The position numbers and the translations under genes are program-made. Shown here piece by piece: positions 1 through 8,541 of a stretch of 64,000 nucleotides of DNA (within the stretch, counting starts at the first letter, position 1; every line of letters starts with the position of its first letter). Source of the stretch: Citrobacter telavivensis (GTDB taxonomy: Bacteria; Pseudomonadota; Gammaproteobacteria; Enterobacterales; Enterobacteriaceae); contig CP045205.1 in NCBI GenBank assembly GCA_009363175.1, positions 1,116,001 through 1,180,000 of the forward strand. Direction: 5' to 3'. The notes below the pieces were generated by a model. That model had not been told where the DNA came from. It saw only the letters and a list, made by a program, of their open reading frames with translations, and ran no database searches.

Positions 1-1490
1 AACACCAGGAGATCCTCCGTACAGAGGGGTTAAGTAAATTCTTTCCTGGCGTCAAAGCGCTGGATAACGTCGATTTCAGCCTGCGTCGCGGGGAAATCAT
101 GGCGCTGCTCGGCGAGAACGGCGCCGGAAAATCCACGCTCATTAAAGCGCTGACCGGCGTCTATCACGCCGATCGCGGTACCATCTGGCTGGAAGGCAGC
201 GCCATCTCCCCCAGAAATACCGCTCATGCTCAACAGCTGGGCATTGGCACGGTGTATCAGGAAGTGAACCTGCTGCCGAATATGTCGGTGGCGGACAATC
301 TGTTTATTGGTCGTGAGCCTAAGCGCTTTGGCCTGCTGCGGCGCAAAGAGATGGAAAAGCGCGCCACGGAACTGATGGCGTCTTACGGCTTTTCCCTCGA
401 CGTGCGCGAACCGCTGAACCGCTATTCGGTGGCGATGCAACAGATCGTGGCTATCTGCCGGGCGATCGATCTTTCCGCTAAAGTCCTGATCCTCGATGAA
501 CCCACCGCCAGCCTCGATACGCAAGAGGTTGAGATGCTGTTCGGCCTGATGCGTCATCTGCGCGATCGCGGCGTGAGTCTGATCTTCGTTACCCATTTTC
601 TCGATCAGGTCTATCAGGTTAGCGATCGGATCACCGTCCTGCGTAACGGCAGTTTTGTCGGCTGCCGTGAAACCCGCGAGCTGCCGCAGATAGAACTGGT
701 CAAAATGATGCTGGGACGCGAGCTGGACACCCATGCGCTACAGCGCGCGGGACGCACCTTGCTTAGCGACAAACCGGTTGCCGCGTTCAAAAATTTCGGT
801 AAGAAGGGGACTATCTCCCCGTTCGATCTCGACGTTCGTCCCGGTGAGATCGTCGGTCTGGCTGGACTGCTCGGATCCGGACGCACCGAAACGGCTGAGG
901 TGATCTTCGGCATCAAACCGGCGGACAGCGGCAGCGCACAGATCAAAGGCAAAGCGCAGACGCTGCGATCCCCTCACCAGGCGTCATGCCTGGGAATCGG
1001 TTTTTGCCCGGAGGACCGGAAAACGGACGGCATTATTGCCGCCGCCTCGGTGCGGGAAAATATCATCCTGGCGCTACAGGCCCAGCGCGGTTGGCTGCGG
1101 CCGATTGCGCGCAAAGAACAGAATGACATTGCCGAGCGGTTTATCCGCCAGCTTGGCATTCGCACCCCCAGCGCAGAACAGCCGATCGAATTTCTCTCCG
1201 GCGGCAACCAACAAAAAGTACTGCTGTCGCGCTGGCTACTGACCAAACCGCAGTTTCTGATCCTCGACGAACCGACGCGAGGGATCGACGTGGGGGCGCA
1301 TGCCGAGATTATCCGCCTGATCGAAACCCTGTGCGCTGATGGTCTGGCGTTGCTGGTGATCTCCTCGGAGCTGGAGGAACTGGTGGGGTATGCGGATCGG
1401 GTGATCATCATGCGTGACCGCAAACAGGTGGCGGAGATCCCGCTGGCTGAACTGTCCGTACCGGCGATCATGAACGCCATCGCGGCGTAA
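1..1490 (+). CDS. ytfR: Galactofuranose ABC transporter ATPase YtfR (5' end cut by window)
   Basis: Partial gene: the reading frame is open from the first complete codon at base 3, and only about six N-terminal residues appear to be missing compared with E. coli YtfR. It is a sugar-type ABC ATPase with two nucleotide-binding domains in one chain. The first has Walker A GENGAGKS at 114-137 and Walker B LILDEPTAS. The second has LSGGNQQK and a second LILDEPTRG. It powers uptake of galactofuranose across the inner membrane with YtfT and YjfF and the periplasmic YtfQ, which would lie upstream of the window. It is followed closely by ytfT in one operon. Identification rests on near-identity to the E. 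coli protein as remembered. Confidence 0.96.
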   Translation, partial: HQEILRTEGLSKFFPGVKALDNVDFSLRRGEIMALLGENGAGKSTLIKALTGVYHADRGTIWLEGSAISPRNTAHAQQLGIGTVYQEVNLLPNMSVADNLFIGREPKRFGLLRRKEMEKRATELMASYGFSLDVREPLNRYSVAMQQIVAICRAIDLSAKVLILDEPTASLDTQEVEMLFGLMRHLRDRGVSLIFVTHFLDQVYQVSDRITVLRNGSFVGCRETRELPQIELVKMMLGRELDTHALQRAGRTLLSDKPVAAFKNFGKKGTISPFDLDVRPGEIVGLAGLLGSGRTETAEVIFGIKPADSGSAQIKGKAQTLRSPHQASCLGIGFCPEDRKTDGIIAAASVRENIILALQAQRGWLRPIARKEQNDIAERFIRQLGIRTPSAEQPIEFLSGGNQQKVLLSRWLLTKPQFLILDEPTRGIDVGAHAEIIRLIETLCADGLALLVISSELEELVGYADRVIIMRDRKQVAEIPLAELSVPAIMNAIAA

Positions 1491-1500
1491 GGAGACTCTT

Positions 1501-2526
1501 GTGATGCCCCAATCTCTCCCGCAAACCACGCCGCCGAAGCGACGCTTTCGCTGGCCGACCGGCATGCCGCAACTCATTGCGCTGCTGCTGGTGCTGCTGG
1601 TGGACAGCCTTGTCGCCCCCCACTTTTACCAGATTGTGTTGCAGGACGGGCGTCTGTTCGGCAGTCCAATCGATATCCTGAACCGCGCCGCCCCCGTCGC
1701 ATTGCTGGCAATAGGGATGACGCTGGTGATTGCCACAGGCGGCATTGACCTTTCCGTTGGCGCGGTGATGGCGATTGCCGGGGCCACGACCGCCGCGATG
1801 ACCGTCGCGGGTCACAGCTTGCCGGTGGTGCTGCTCGCCGCGTTGGGGACCGGCGTTCTGGCCGGCCTGTGGAACGGCGTTCTGGTGGCAATCCTCAAAA
1901 TTCAGCCCTTTGTCGCCACGCTGATCCTGATGGTGGCGGGGCGCGGCGTGGCGCAACTGATCACCTCCGGACAGATTGTCACCTTCGACTCGTCCACGCT
2001 CTCCTGGTTTGGTAGCGGTTCGCTGCTGCTGTTTCCCACACCGGTCATTATCGCGCTGATCACGCTGGTGCTGTTCTGGCTGCTGACCCGGCGAACGGCG
2101 CTTGGGATGTTTATTGAAGCCGTAGGGATCAACATCCGGGCGGCGAAAAATGCCGGGGTGAACACGCGGGTCATCGTCATGCTCACCTACGTGCTGAGCG
2201 GGCTGTGCGCGGCGATTGCCGGGATTATCGTCACGGCGGATATTCGCGGTGCTGATGCCAACAATGCCGGATTGTGGCTGGAGCTGGACGCCATTCTGGC
2301 GGTGGTGATCGGCGGTGGTTCCCTGATGGGCGGGCGTTTTAATTTGCTGCTGTCAGTGGTGGGTGCGCTGATTATTCAGGGGATGAACACCGGGATCCTG
2401 CTGTCCGGATTCCCGCCGGAGATGAACCAGGTGGTCAAAGCCATCGTGGTGCTGTGCGTACTGATTGTGCAGTCACAGCGCTTTATCAGTCTGCTAAAAG
2501 GAGTGCGTGGTCGTGATAAAACGTAA
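1501..2526 (+). CDS. ytfT: Galactofuranose ABC transporter permease YtfT
   Basis: Inner-membrane permease of the RbsC/YtfT family, 341 residues, the same length as in E. coli. It is a string of hydrophobic helices with the family motif GGIDLSVGAV near residue 80. It starts at GTG 1501, ten bases after the ytfR stop, behind GGAGACTC, with a second in-frame ATG directly after it. It forms the membrane channel together with YjfF. The 3' end overlaps the start of yjfF, as expected for translational coupling. Confidence 0.96.
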   Translation: MMPQSLPQTTPPKRRFRWPTGMPQLIALLLVLLVDSLVAPHFYQIVLQDGRLFGSPIDILNRAAPVALLAIGMTLVIATGGIDLSVGAVMAIAGATTAAMTVAGHSLPVVLLAALGTGVLAGLWNGVLVAILKIQPFVATLILMVAGRGVAQLITSGQIVTFDSSTLSWFGSGSLLLFPTPVIIALITLVLFWLLTRRTALGMFIEAVGINIRAAKNAGVNTRVIVMLTYVLSGLCAAIAGIIVTADIRGADANNAGLWLELDAILAVVIGGGSLMGGRFNLLLSVVGALIIQGMNTGILLSGFPPEMNQVVKAIVVLCVLIVQSQRFISLLKGVRGRDKT

Positions 2527-3514
2527 TTTACCGTTAATGATCACCCTCGGGGTTTTCGTGCTGGGCTATCTCTACTGCTTAACCCAGTTCCCCGGCTTTG
2601 CCTCCACGCGGGTTATCTGCAACATTCTGACCGATAACGCCTTTCTGGGGATCATCGCCGTGGGGATGACCTTTGTGATCCTCTCCGGTGGGATCGATCT
2701 CTCCGTCGGATCGGTCATCGCCTTCACCGGCGTATTCCTGGCGAAGGCTATCGGCTACTGGGGGATCTCGCCGCTGCTGGCGTTTCCGCTGGTACTGGCG
2801 ATGGGCTGTGCGTTTGGCGCTTTCATGGGGTTGTTGATTGATGCGCTAAAGATCCCGGCCTTTATCATCACGCTTGCCGGTATGTTCTTCCTGCGCGGGG
2901 TCAGCTACCTGGTGTCGGAAGAGTCGATCCCGATTAACCATCCCATTTACGACACGCTTTCCAGTCTGGCGTGGAAAATCCCCGGTGGCGGTCGCCTGAG
3001 CGCGATGGGTCTGCTGATGTTGGCGGTGGTCGTTATGGGGATTTTCCTCGCGCATCGCACCCGGTTTGGCAATCAGGTGTATGCCATTGGCGGAAATGCG
3101 ATTTCGGCGAACCTGATGGGGATTTCCACCCGCAGCACGACGATTCGCATCTATATGCTGTCGACCGGGCTGGCGACGCTGGCCGGGATTGTCTTTTCTG
3201 TCTACACCCAGGCCGGCTACGCGCTGGCGGGGGTTGGTGTGGAGCTGGACGCCATCGCGTCGGTGGTGATCGGCGGTACGTTGCTGAGCGGTGGGGTGGG
3301 TACGGTTCTTGGAACGCTGTTTGGCGTGGCGATTCAGGGGCTGATCCAGACCTACATTAACTTCGACGGTACGCTCAGTTCATGGTGGACGAAAATTGCC
3401 ATTGGCGTTTTATTATTTATTTTCATTGCGTTGCAGCGTGGCCTGACGGTGCTCTGGGAAAATCGACAGAGTTCGCCGGTGACGCGTATTGCTGATTCAG
3501 GGAGCAGGAATTGA
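2513..3514 (+). CDS. yjfF: Galactofuranose ABC transporter permease YjfF
   Basis: Second permease subunit of the galactofuranose transporter, paralogous to YtfT, with the same GGIDLSVGSV motif near residue 60. Two GTG codons, 2507 and 2513, could start it. The AGGAG at about 2499-2503 sits about nine bases before 2513 but only three before 2507, so 2513 (MIKRNLPLM...) is preferred and matches the E. coli start. It overlaps ytfT by 14 bases. In E. coli K-12 the next gene is fbp; here the csc sucrose genes intervene, so this gene marks the left edge of an insertion. Confidence 0.95.
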   Translation: MIKRNLPLMITLGVFVLGYLYCLTQFPGFASTRVICNILTDNAFLGIIAVGMTFVILSGGIDLSVGSVIAFTGVFLAKAIGYWGISPLLAFPLVLAMGCAFGAFMGLLIDALKIPAFIITLAGMFFLRGVSYLVSEESIPINHPIYDTLSSLAWKIPGGGRLSAMGLLMLAVVVMGIFLAHRTRFGNQVYAIGGNAISANLMGISTRSTTIRIYMLSTGLATLAGIVFSVYTQAGYALAGVGVELDAIASVVIGGTLLSGGVGTVLGTLFGVAIQGLIQTYINFDGTLSSWWTKIAIGVLLFIFIALQRGLTVLWENRQSSPVTRIADSGSRN

Positions 3515-3592
3515 TATCTGTTTGCCGATGCAGTCCAGGACAGAACAGACGGTTTTTGCTACAGTGCCTGTTTTACGGCAAGTGGGTTGGAT

Positions 3593-4588
3593 ATGGCTTC
3601 ATTAAAGGATGTTGCGCGCCTGGCGGGGGTGTCGATGATGACTGTCTCCCGGGTAATGAATAATGCGGAATCAGTACGCCCTGCAACGCGTGACAGCGTG
3701 TTGCAGGCTATCCAGACCCTGAATTATGTTCCCGATCTTTCCGCCCGTAAGATGCGTGCCCAGGGGCGTAAGCCATCGACTCTTGCCGTGCTGGCGCAGG
3801 ATACGGCCACAACGCCTTTCTCAGTCGATATCCTGCTTGCCATTGAACAAACAGCCAGCGAGTTCGGCTGGAACAGTTTTTTAATCAACATTTTTTCTGA
3901 TGATGATGCCGCGCGTGCGGCGCGCCAACTGCTTGCTCACCGGCCTGATGGCATTATCTATACCACGATGGGGCTACGGCATATCACGCTACCTGAAGTT
4001 CTGCATGGCGAAAATATCGTTCTGGCGAACTGTGTGGCGGACGATCCCGCATTACCCAGCTATATCCCTGATGATTACACCGCACAGTATGAGGCAACCC
4101 AGTATTTGATCGCGGCGGGATATCGTCAGCCATTATGCTTCTGGTTACCCGAAGGCGCGCTGGCGACAGGGTACCGTCGACAGGGATTTGAACAGGCCTG
4201 GCGTAATGCCGGACGGGATCTGGCGGATGTGAAGCAATTTCACATGGCGATGGGTGACGATCACTATACCGATCTTGCAGGTTTACTGGACGCCTGCATT
4301 CCATCGGGTAAACCCGATTTTGATGTTCTGATTTGTGGTAACGATCGCGCCGCCTTTGTGGCTTATCAGGTTCTTCTGGCGAAAGGGATCCGCATCCCAC
4401 AGGATGTTGCTGTTATGGGGTTTGATAACCTGGTGGGCGTCGGGCATCTGTTTTTACCCCCATTAACCACAATGCAGCTTCCACACGATATTATCGGGCG
4501 GGAAGCGGCATTGCATGTGATTGAAGGACGTACCGGCGGCGGCCAGAAACGGATCCCTTGTCCGCTGCTGATCCGTTGTTCCGCCTGA
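3593..4588 (+). CDS. cscR: Sucrose operon repressor CscR (LacI family)
   Basis: LacI/GalR-family repressor of 331 residues. The N-terminal helix-turn-helix is MASLKDVARLAGVSMMTVSR, followed by a hinge and a periplasmic-binding-like sugar-sensing domain ending CPLLIRCSA. It is close to the E. coli CscR protein as remembered. The ATG at 3593 is chosen over an upstream TTG at 3587 because LacI-family proteins begin just before the LKDVA motif. The gene converges on cscA, the two stops being seven bases apart. It is expected to bind the twin GTTAACGTTAAC sites in the cscA-cscK interval and to release them when a sucrose-derived inducer is present. Confidence 0.94.
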   Translation: MASLKDVARLAGVSMMTVSRVMNNAESVRPATRDSVLQAIQTLNYVPDLSARKMRAQGRKPSTLAVLAQDTATTPFSVDILLAIEQTASEFGWNSFLINIFSDDDAARAARQLLAHRPDGIIYTTMGLRHITLPEVLHGENIVLANCVADDPALPSYIPDDYTAQYEATQYLIAAGYRQPLCFWLPEGALATGYRRQGFEQAWRNAGRDLADVKQFHMAMGDDHYTDLAGLLDACIPSGKPDFDVLICGNDRAAFVAYQVLLAKGIRIPQDVAVMGFDNLVGVGHLFLPPLTTMQLPHDIIGREAALHVIEGRTGGGQKRIPCPLLIRCSA

Positions 4589-4595
4589 CCGTTGA

Positions 4596-6029
4596 TTACC
4601 CCAGTAGCCAGAGTTCGCCTTGCAGCAATATGGCTTCTCCATGAGCGGCATAGAGAGACAGTTCACGTTCCTCTGGCTGCGGATAGATTCGGCTGCTCAT
4701 GACCGCTTCCCCACCATTAATGAATACCTCAATGGATGACTTATCGATAAAGATCCTCAGATCAAGTGGTTCACCTTGCGTAAGAGGAATACTACGGTAA
4801 CCATCTATGTTTTCTTGCGGGTAATACCGCCACAAAACGAGCCGTCCGGACTGATTATCGATATACAGTCGCATCCCTGTGCCGAGCTGTAACCCGTAAT
4901 GCTCGGCATGACTATTCTGACAATCCCACCGTAATTGAATTTCGATCGCTTGTGCGTTTTCCTGCAAAACGCATTTGCTGACGACGTTATTGGCAGGAAT
5001 AGGTTGATACCGCTGGCGTAACGACTCTGCTTCCCGCACCGGGCGCTGGATGAGTTTGCCGTTGCTCTCAGAGAGCTCTCGAGCCAGCGTCATGCAACCT
5101 GCCCAACCCTCACGTTTTGATGGCATTGATGATTCCCACATATCCATCCAGCCGATGATGATGAGCCTGCCATCTTTAGCGGTAAAACTTTGCGGCGCAT
5201 AAAAATCATGCCCGTGATCGAGTTCAGTAAAAGGGCCTGACTGGGCAAAGATCCGTCCAGGAGACCAGACCCCAGGTATGACTCCGCTCTGAAAGCGATT
5301 CCGGTTACAGTATCCTTCCGCCTTCATTCCTTGTGGTGAAAACATCAGGTAATGGTGTTCACCAGGACGGAAAAAGTCCGGACACTCCCACATATAGCTT
5401 TCGCCTGCGTTGGCATGCGCCAGTACGCGATCGAAGGTCCATTCACGCAATGATTTACCACGATAAAGTAAGATCTGCCCGGTGTTACCAGGATCCTTTG
5501 CACCTACCACCATCCACCAGGTGTTTGCTTCTCGCCAGACTTTAGGATCGCGAAAATGCATAATCCCTTCCGGCGGGGTCAGCACCACACCCTGTTTTTC
5601 AAAATGGATCCCATCCCGACTGGTTGCCAGACACTGTACTTCACGAATGGCGTCATCATTGCCTTCTCCTGCAAGCCAGACATGACCGGTGTAGATGAGC
5701 GATAGCACACCGTTGTCATCGACGGCACTGCCCGAAAAACATCCATCTTTGTCATCTTCATCGCCTGGTGCCAGCGCAATAGGCTCATGGCGCCAGTGAA
5801 TCATATCTTCACTGGTGGCATGTCCCCAGTGCATAGGCCCCCAGTGTTCGTTGAATGGGTGATGCTGATAAAACGCGTGATAGCGATTATTAAACCAGAT
5901 CAGCCCGTTGGGATCGTTCATCCACCCTGCTGGCGGGGCAAGGTGGAAATGGGGATAAAAGGTGTTTCCACGGCGGGTGTGAAGCTTTTCCAACGCTTTT
6001 TGCGCCATGTGTAATCGAGATTGCGTCAT
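4596..6029 (-). CDS. cscA: Sucrose hydrolase (invertase) CscA, GH32
   Basis: Glycoside hydrolase family 32 beta-fructofuranosidase of 477 residues that splits sucrose into glucose and fructose. The three catalytic blocks are present: WMNDPNG with nucleophile Asp39, FRDPKV with Asp161, and WECPDF with the acid/base Glu215. There is no signal peptide, so it acts in the cytoplasm on sucrose brought in by CscB. The start at 6029 follows AGGAAGAG. It is transcribed divergently from cscK-cscB, sharing the operator/CRP interval 6030-6246. It is near-identical to E. coli CscA as remembered. Confidence 0.95.
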   Translation of the reverse strand: MTQSRLHMAQKALEKLHTRRGNTFYPHFHLAPPAGWMNDPNGLIWFNNRYHAFYQHHPFNEHWGPMHWGHATSEDMIHWRHEPIALAPGDEDDKDGCFSGSAVDDNGVLSLIYTGHVWLAGEGNDDAIREVQCLATSRDGIHFEKQGVVLTPPEGIMHFRDPKVWREANTWWMVVGAKDPGNTGQILLYRGKSLREWTFDRVLAHANAGESYMWECPDFFRPGEHHYLMFSPQGMKAEGYCNRNRFQSGVIPGVWSPGRIFAQSGPFTELDHGHDFYAPQSFTAKDGRLIIIGWMDMWESSMPSKREGWAGCMTLARELSESNGKLIQRPVREAESLRQRYQPIPANNVVSKCVLQENAQAIEIQLRWDCQNSHAEHYGLQLGTGMRLYIDNQSGRLVLWRYYPQENIDGYRSIPLTQGEPLDLRIFIDKSSIEVFINGGEAVMSSRIYPQPEERELSLYAAHGEAILLQGELWLLG

Positions 6030-6065
6030 CTTAGCTCTTCCTGGTTTAGCAATAATTGTTGAATT

Positions 6066-6077
6066 GTTAACGTTAAC
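6066..6077. promoter_or_regulatory. CscR operator, copy 1 (cscA-proximal)
   Basis: Perfect 12-bp palindrome GTTAACGTTAAC in the divergent cscA/cscK promoter region. It is a typical LacI-family operator shape with a central CG. An identical copy lies at 6130-6141, 64 bp away centre to centre, which would allow looping or independent control of both transcripts. Assignment to CscR is inferred from position. Confidence 0.85.
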
Positions 6078-6110
6078 TTTTGCAAAAATAAAGATCTTAA
6101 TTTCGTCTAA

Positions 6111-6126
6111 TGTGATGATTATCGCA
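6111..6126. promoter_or_regulatory. CRP-cAMP binding site between the csc operators
   Basis: TGTGATGATTATCGCA matches the CRP consensus TGTGA-N6-TCACA with one mismatch, and its flanks AA...AAT fit as well. It lies between the two CscR operators in the divergent promoter region, so one activator site could serve both cscA and cscKB under catabolite control. Confidence 0.75.
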
Positions 6127-6129
6127 AAT

Positions 6130-6141
6130 GTTAACGTTAAC
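6130..6141. promoter_or_regulatory. CscR operator, copy 2 (cscK-proximal)
   Basis: Second perfect copy of GTTAACGTTAAC, identical to 6066-6077, about 105 bp before the cscK start. Together they bracket the CRP site. Confidence 0.85.
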
Positions 6142-6246
6142 TATGCGGTTTTGTGATCGATTATGCATGTTGGGGCAAATTTATGACGGTTTTGAGAAAA
6201 AGCGGTTTATCAATGTGCGTAAGCCAGATGAAGTCGAGGGAGAAAC

Positions 6247-7170
6247 ATGTCAGCCAAAGTATGGGTTTTAGGTGATGCGGTTGTAGATCTTATGCCTGAA
6301 TCAGATGGAAGGTTATTGCCTTGCCCTGGTGGCGCGCCGGCTAACGTTGCGGTGGGGATAGCCAGATTAGGTGGGGCAAGTGGATTTATAGGTCGGGTGG
6401 GGGATGATCCTTTTGGCGCTTTGTTAAGAAGAACGCTGAAAGCGGAAGGGGTTGATACTTCACGGTTGAAGCAGGATGAATGGCACCGGACATCGACTGT
6501 GCTTGTCGATCTTAATGAACAAGGAGAGCGTTCTTTTACATTCATGGTTCGCCCCAGCGCCGATCTTTTTCTGGAGGCAACCGATTTGCCCGAATGGCGG
6601 CACGGCGAATGGTTACATCTCTGTTCAATTGCCCTGTCTGCCGAACCTTCACGTACCAGTGCTTTTATTGCGATGTCAGCGCTTCGACGCGCAGGCGGCT
6701 TTGTCAGCTTCGATCCCAATATCCGTGACGATCTCTGGCAAGACAAACAGTTGTTGCGCTTGTGTTTGTTGCAGGCGCTTCAACTGGCAGACGTGGTTAA
6801 GCTGTCGGAAGACGAATGGCGGCTTATCAGTGGAAACGCTCAGTGTGATCGGGATATCTGCGCCCTGGCAACGGAGCATGAAATTACCATGCTGTTGGTG
6901 ACGAAAGGGGCTGATGGTGTGGTGGTCTGCTACCGCGGGGAGGTTCACCACTTTGCCGCGATACCCGCGAATTGTGTAGACAGCACCGGGGCGGGGGATG
7001 CGTTTGTCGCCGGATTACTGGCAGGTCTGGCTGCTGAAGGCTTCCCTGCGCATGAGGGCGAATTACAACACATTATAGAACTCGCTCAACGCTGCGGAGC
7101 GCTTGCGGTAACGGCAAAAGGGGCGATGACAGCGCTGCCGCATCGACAAGAGCTGGAACGGTGTAAGTAA
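6247..7170 (+). CDS. cscK: Fructokinase CscK (PfkB family)
   Basis: PfkB-family sugar kinase of 307 residues that phosphorylates the fructose released by CscA, feeding glycolysis. The N-terminal signature GGAPANVAVG (about 29-38) and the C-terminal catalytic motif DSTGAGDAFVAG (about 246-257) are both present. The start at 6247 follows GAGGGAGAAAC. It is first in the cscK-cscB operon, with 62 bases before cscB. It is close to E. coli CscK as remembered. Confidence 0.94.
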   Translation: MSAKVWVLGDAVVDLMPESDGRLLPCPGGAPANVAVGIARLGGASGFIGRVGDDPFGALLRRTLKAEGVDTSRLKQDEWHRTSTVLVDLNEQGERSFTFMVRPSADLFLEATDLPEWRHGEWLHLCSIALSAEPSRTSAFIAMSALRRAGGFVSFDPNIRDDLWQDKQLLRLCLLQALQLADVVKLSEDEWRLISGNAQCDRDICALATEHEITMLLVTKGADGVVVCYRGEVHHFAAIPANCVDSTGAGDAFVAGLLAGLAAEGFPAHEGELQHIIELAQRCGALAVTAKGAMTALPHRQELERCK

Positions 7171-7232
7171 ACAACGAGGCCGATTTTGCCTCTGAACAGG
7201 ACGTGATTTTTGTTAACGACAGGCAGGTAATT

Positions 7233-8480
7233 ATGGCATTGAAGATTCCATTCAGAAATGCGTACTATCGTTTTGCATCCAGTTATTCATTTCTCTTTTT
7301 TATTTCCTGGTCACTGTGGTGGTCGTTATATGCCATTTGGCTGAAAGGACATCTGGGTTTAACAGGGACAGAATTAGGCACACTTTATTCGGTTAACCAG
7401 TTTACCAGCATGCTGTTTATGGTGGCCTACGGTATTATTCAGGATAAGCTTGGCCTGAAGAAACCTCTCATCTGGTGTATGAGTTTCATCCTGGTCCTGA
7501 CGGGGCCGTTTATGATTTACGTTTACGAACCGCTACTGCAAAGCCATTTTTCTGTTGGGTTGGTTCTGGGATCTCTCTTTTTTGGCCTGGGGTATCTGGC
7601 GGGCTGCGGCCTGCTTGACAGTTTCACCGAGAAAATGGCGCGGAGTTTTCATTTTGAATATGGAACCGCGCGTGCCTGGGGGTCATTTGGTTATGCCATT
7701 GGCGCATTTTTCGCTGGCATCTTTTTCAGTATTAATCCCCATATCAACTTTTGGCTGGTCTCGCTATTTGGCGCCGTGTTTATGATGATCAACATGCGCT
7801 TCAAAGATCAGGAGCAGCAGTGCGTAACGGCTGAAGCGGGTGGGGTAAAAAAAGAGGATTTTATCGCTGTCTTCAAAGATCGTAACTTCTGGATCTTCGT
7901 TGTGTTTATTGTGGGGACGTGGTCTTTCTATAACATTTATGATCAACAGCTCTTTCCGGTGTTTTATGCCGGTCTGTTCGAATCACACGATGTTGGAACG
8001 CGCGTATATGGATATCTGAATTCGTTCCAGGTCGTGCTTGAAGCACTGTGCATGGCGAGTATTCCCTTCTTTGTTAATCGGGTGGGGCCAAAAAATGCAT
8101 TACTCATCGGCGTGGTGATTATGGCACTGCGCATCCTCTCTTGCGCCTTGTTCGTTAATCCCTGGGTCATTTCGCTGGTGAAGCTCCTGCATGCTATTGA
8201 AGTTCCACTTTGCGTCATCTCCGTATTCAAATACAGCGTAGCGAACTTTGATAAGCGACTGTCATCGACAATCTTCCTGATTGGCTTTCAGATTGCCAGT
8301 TCGCTGGGGATAGTATTGCTTTCAACGCCAATAGGGATTCTCTTTGACCTCGCAGGCTACCAGACCGTGTTTTTCGCCATCTCGGGTATCGTCTGCTTGA
8401 TGTTGCTTTTTGGCATCTTCTTCCTGAGTAAAAAACGAGAACCGTCCGTGCCAGAACCTTCACTGAATTCAGCGACATAA
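7233..8480 (+). CDS. cscB: Sucrose:H+ symporter CscB
   Basis: Major facilitator superfamily proton symporter of the LacY/CscB family, 415 residues, with about twelve hydrophobic segments. It brings sucrose across the inner membrane without phosphorylation. ATG 7233 (MALKIPFRNAYYRF...) is chosen because it matches the E. coli CscB start and follows AGGCAGG; an upstream in-frame start at 7203 would add ten residues not found in the family. It is the last gene of the csc regulon. Confidence 0.94.
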   Translation: MALKIPFRNAYYRFASSYSFLFFISWSLWWSLYAIWLKGHLGLTGTELGTLYSVNQFTSMLFMVAYGIIQDKLGLKKPLIWCMSFILVLTGPFMIYVYEPLLQSHFSVGLVLGSLFFGLGYLAGCGLLDSFTEKMARSFHFEYGTARAWGSFGYAIGAFFAGIFFSINPHINFWLVSLFGAVFMMINMRFKDQEQQCVTAEAGGVKKEDFIAVFKDRNFWIFVVFIVGTWSFYNIYDQQLFPVFYAGLFESHDVGTRVYGYLNSFQVVLEALCMASIPFFVNRVGPKNALLIGVVIMALRILSCALFVNPWVISLVKLLHAIEVPLCVISVFKYSVANFDKRLSSTIFLIGFQIASSLGIVLLSTPIGILFDLAGYQTVFFAISGIVCLMLLFGIFFLSKKREPSVPEPSLNSAT

Positions 8481-8541
8481 ACCTAAACTTTTTCCGGTTG
8501 TTGTCGATAGTTTCTGTATATCTTACAACCGGAAAATAACG

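Noticed and set aside
7203..7232. Longer cscB with ten extra N-terminal residues
   Set aside because: The extension is hydrophilic and absent from CscB of E. coli, while ATG 7233 has a good ribosome-binding site.
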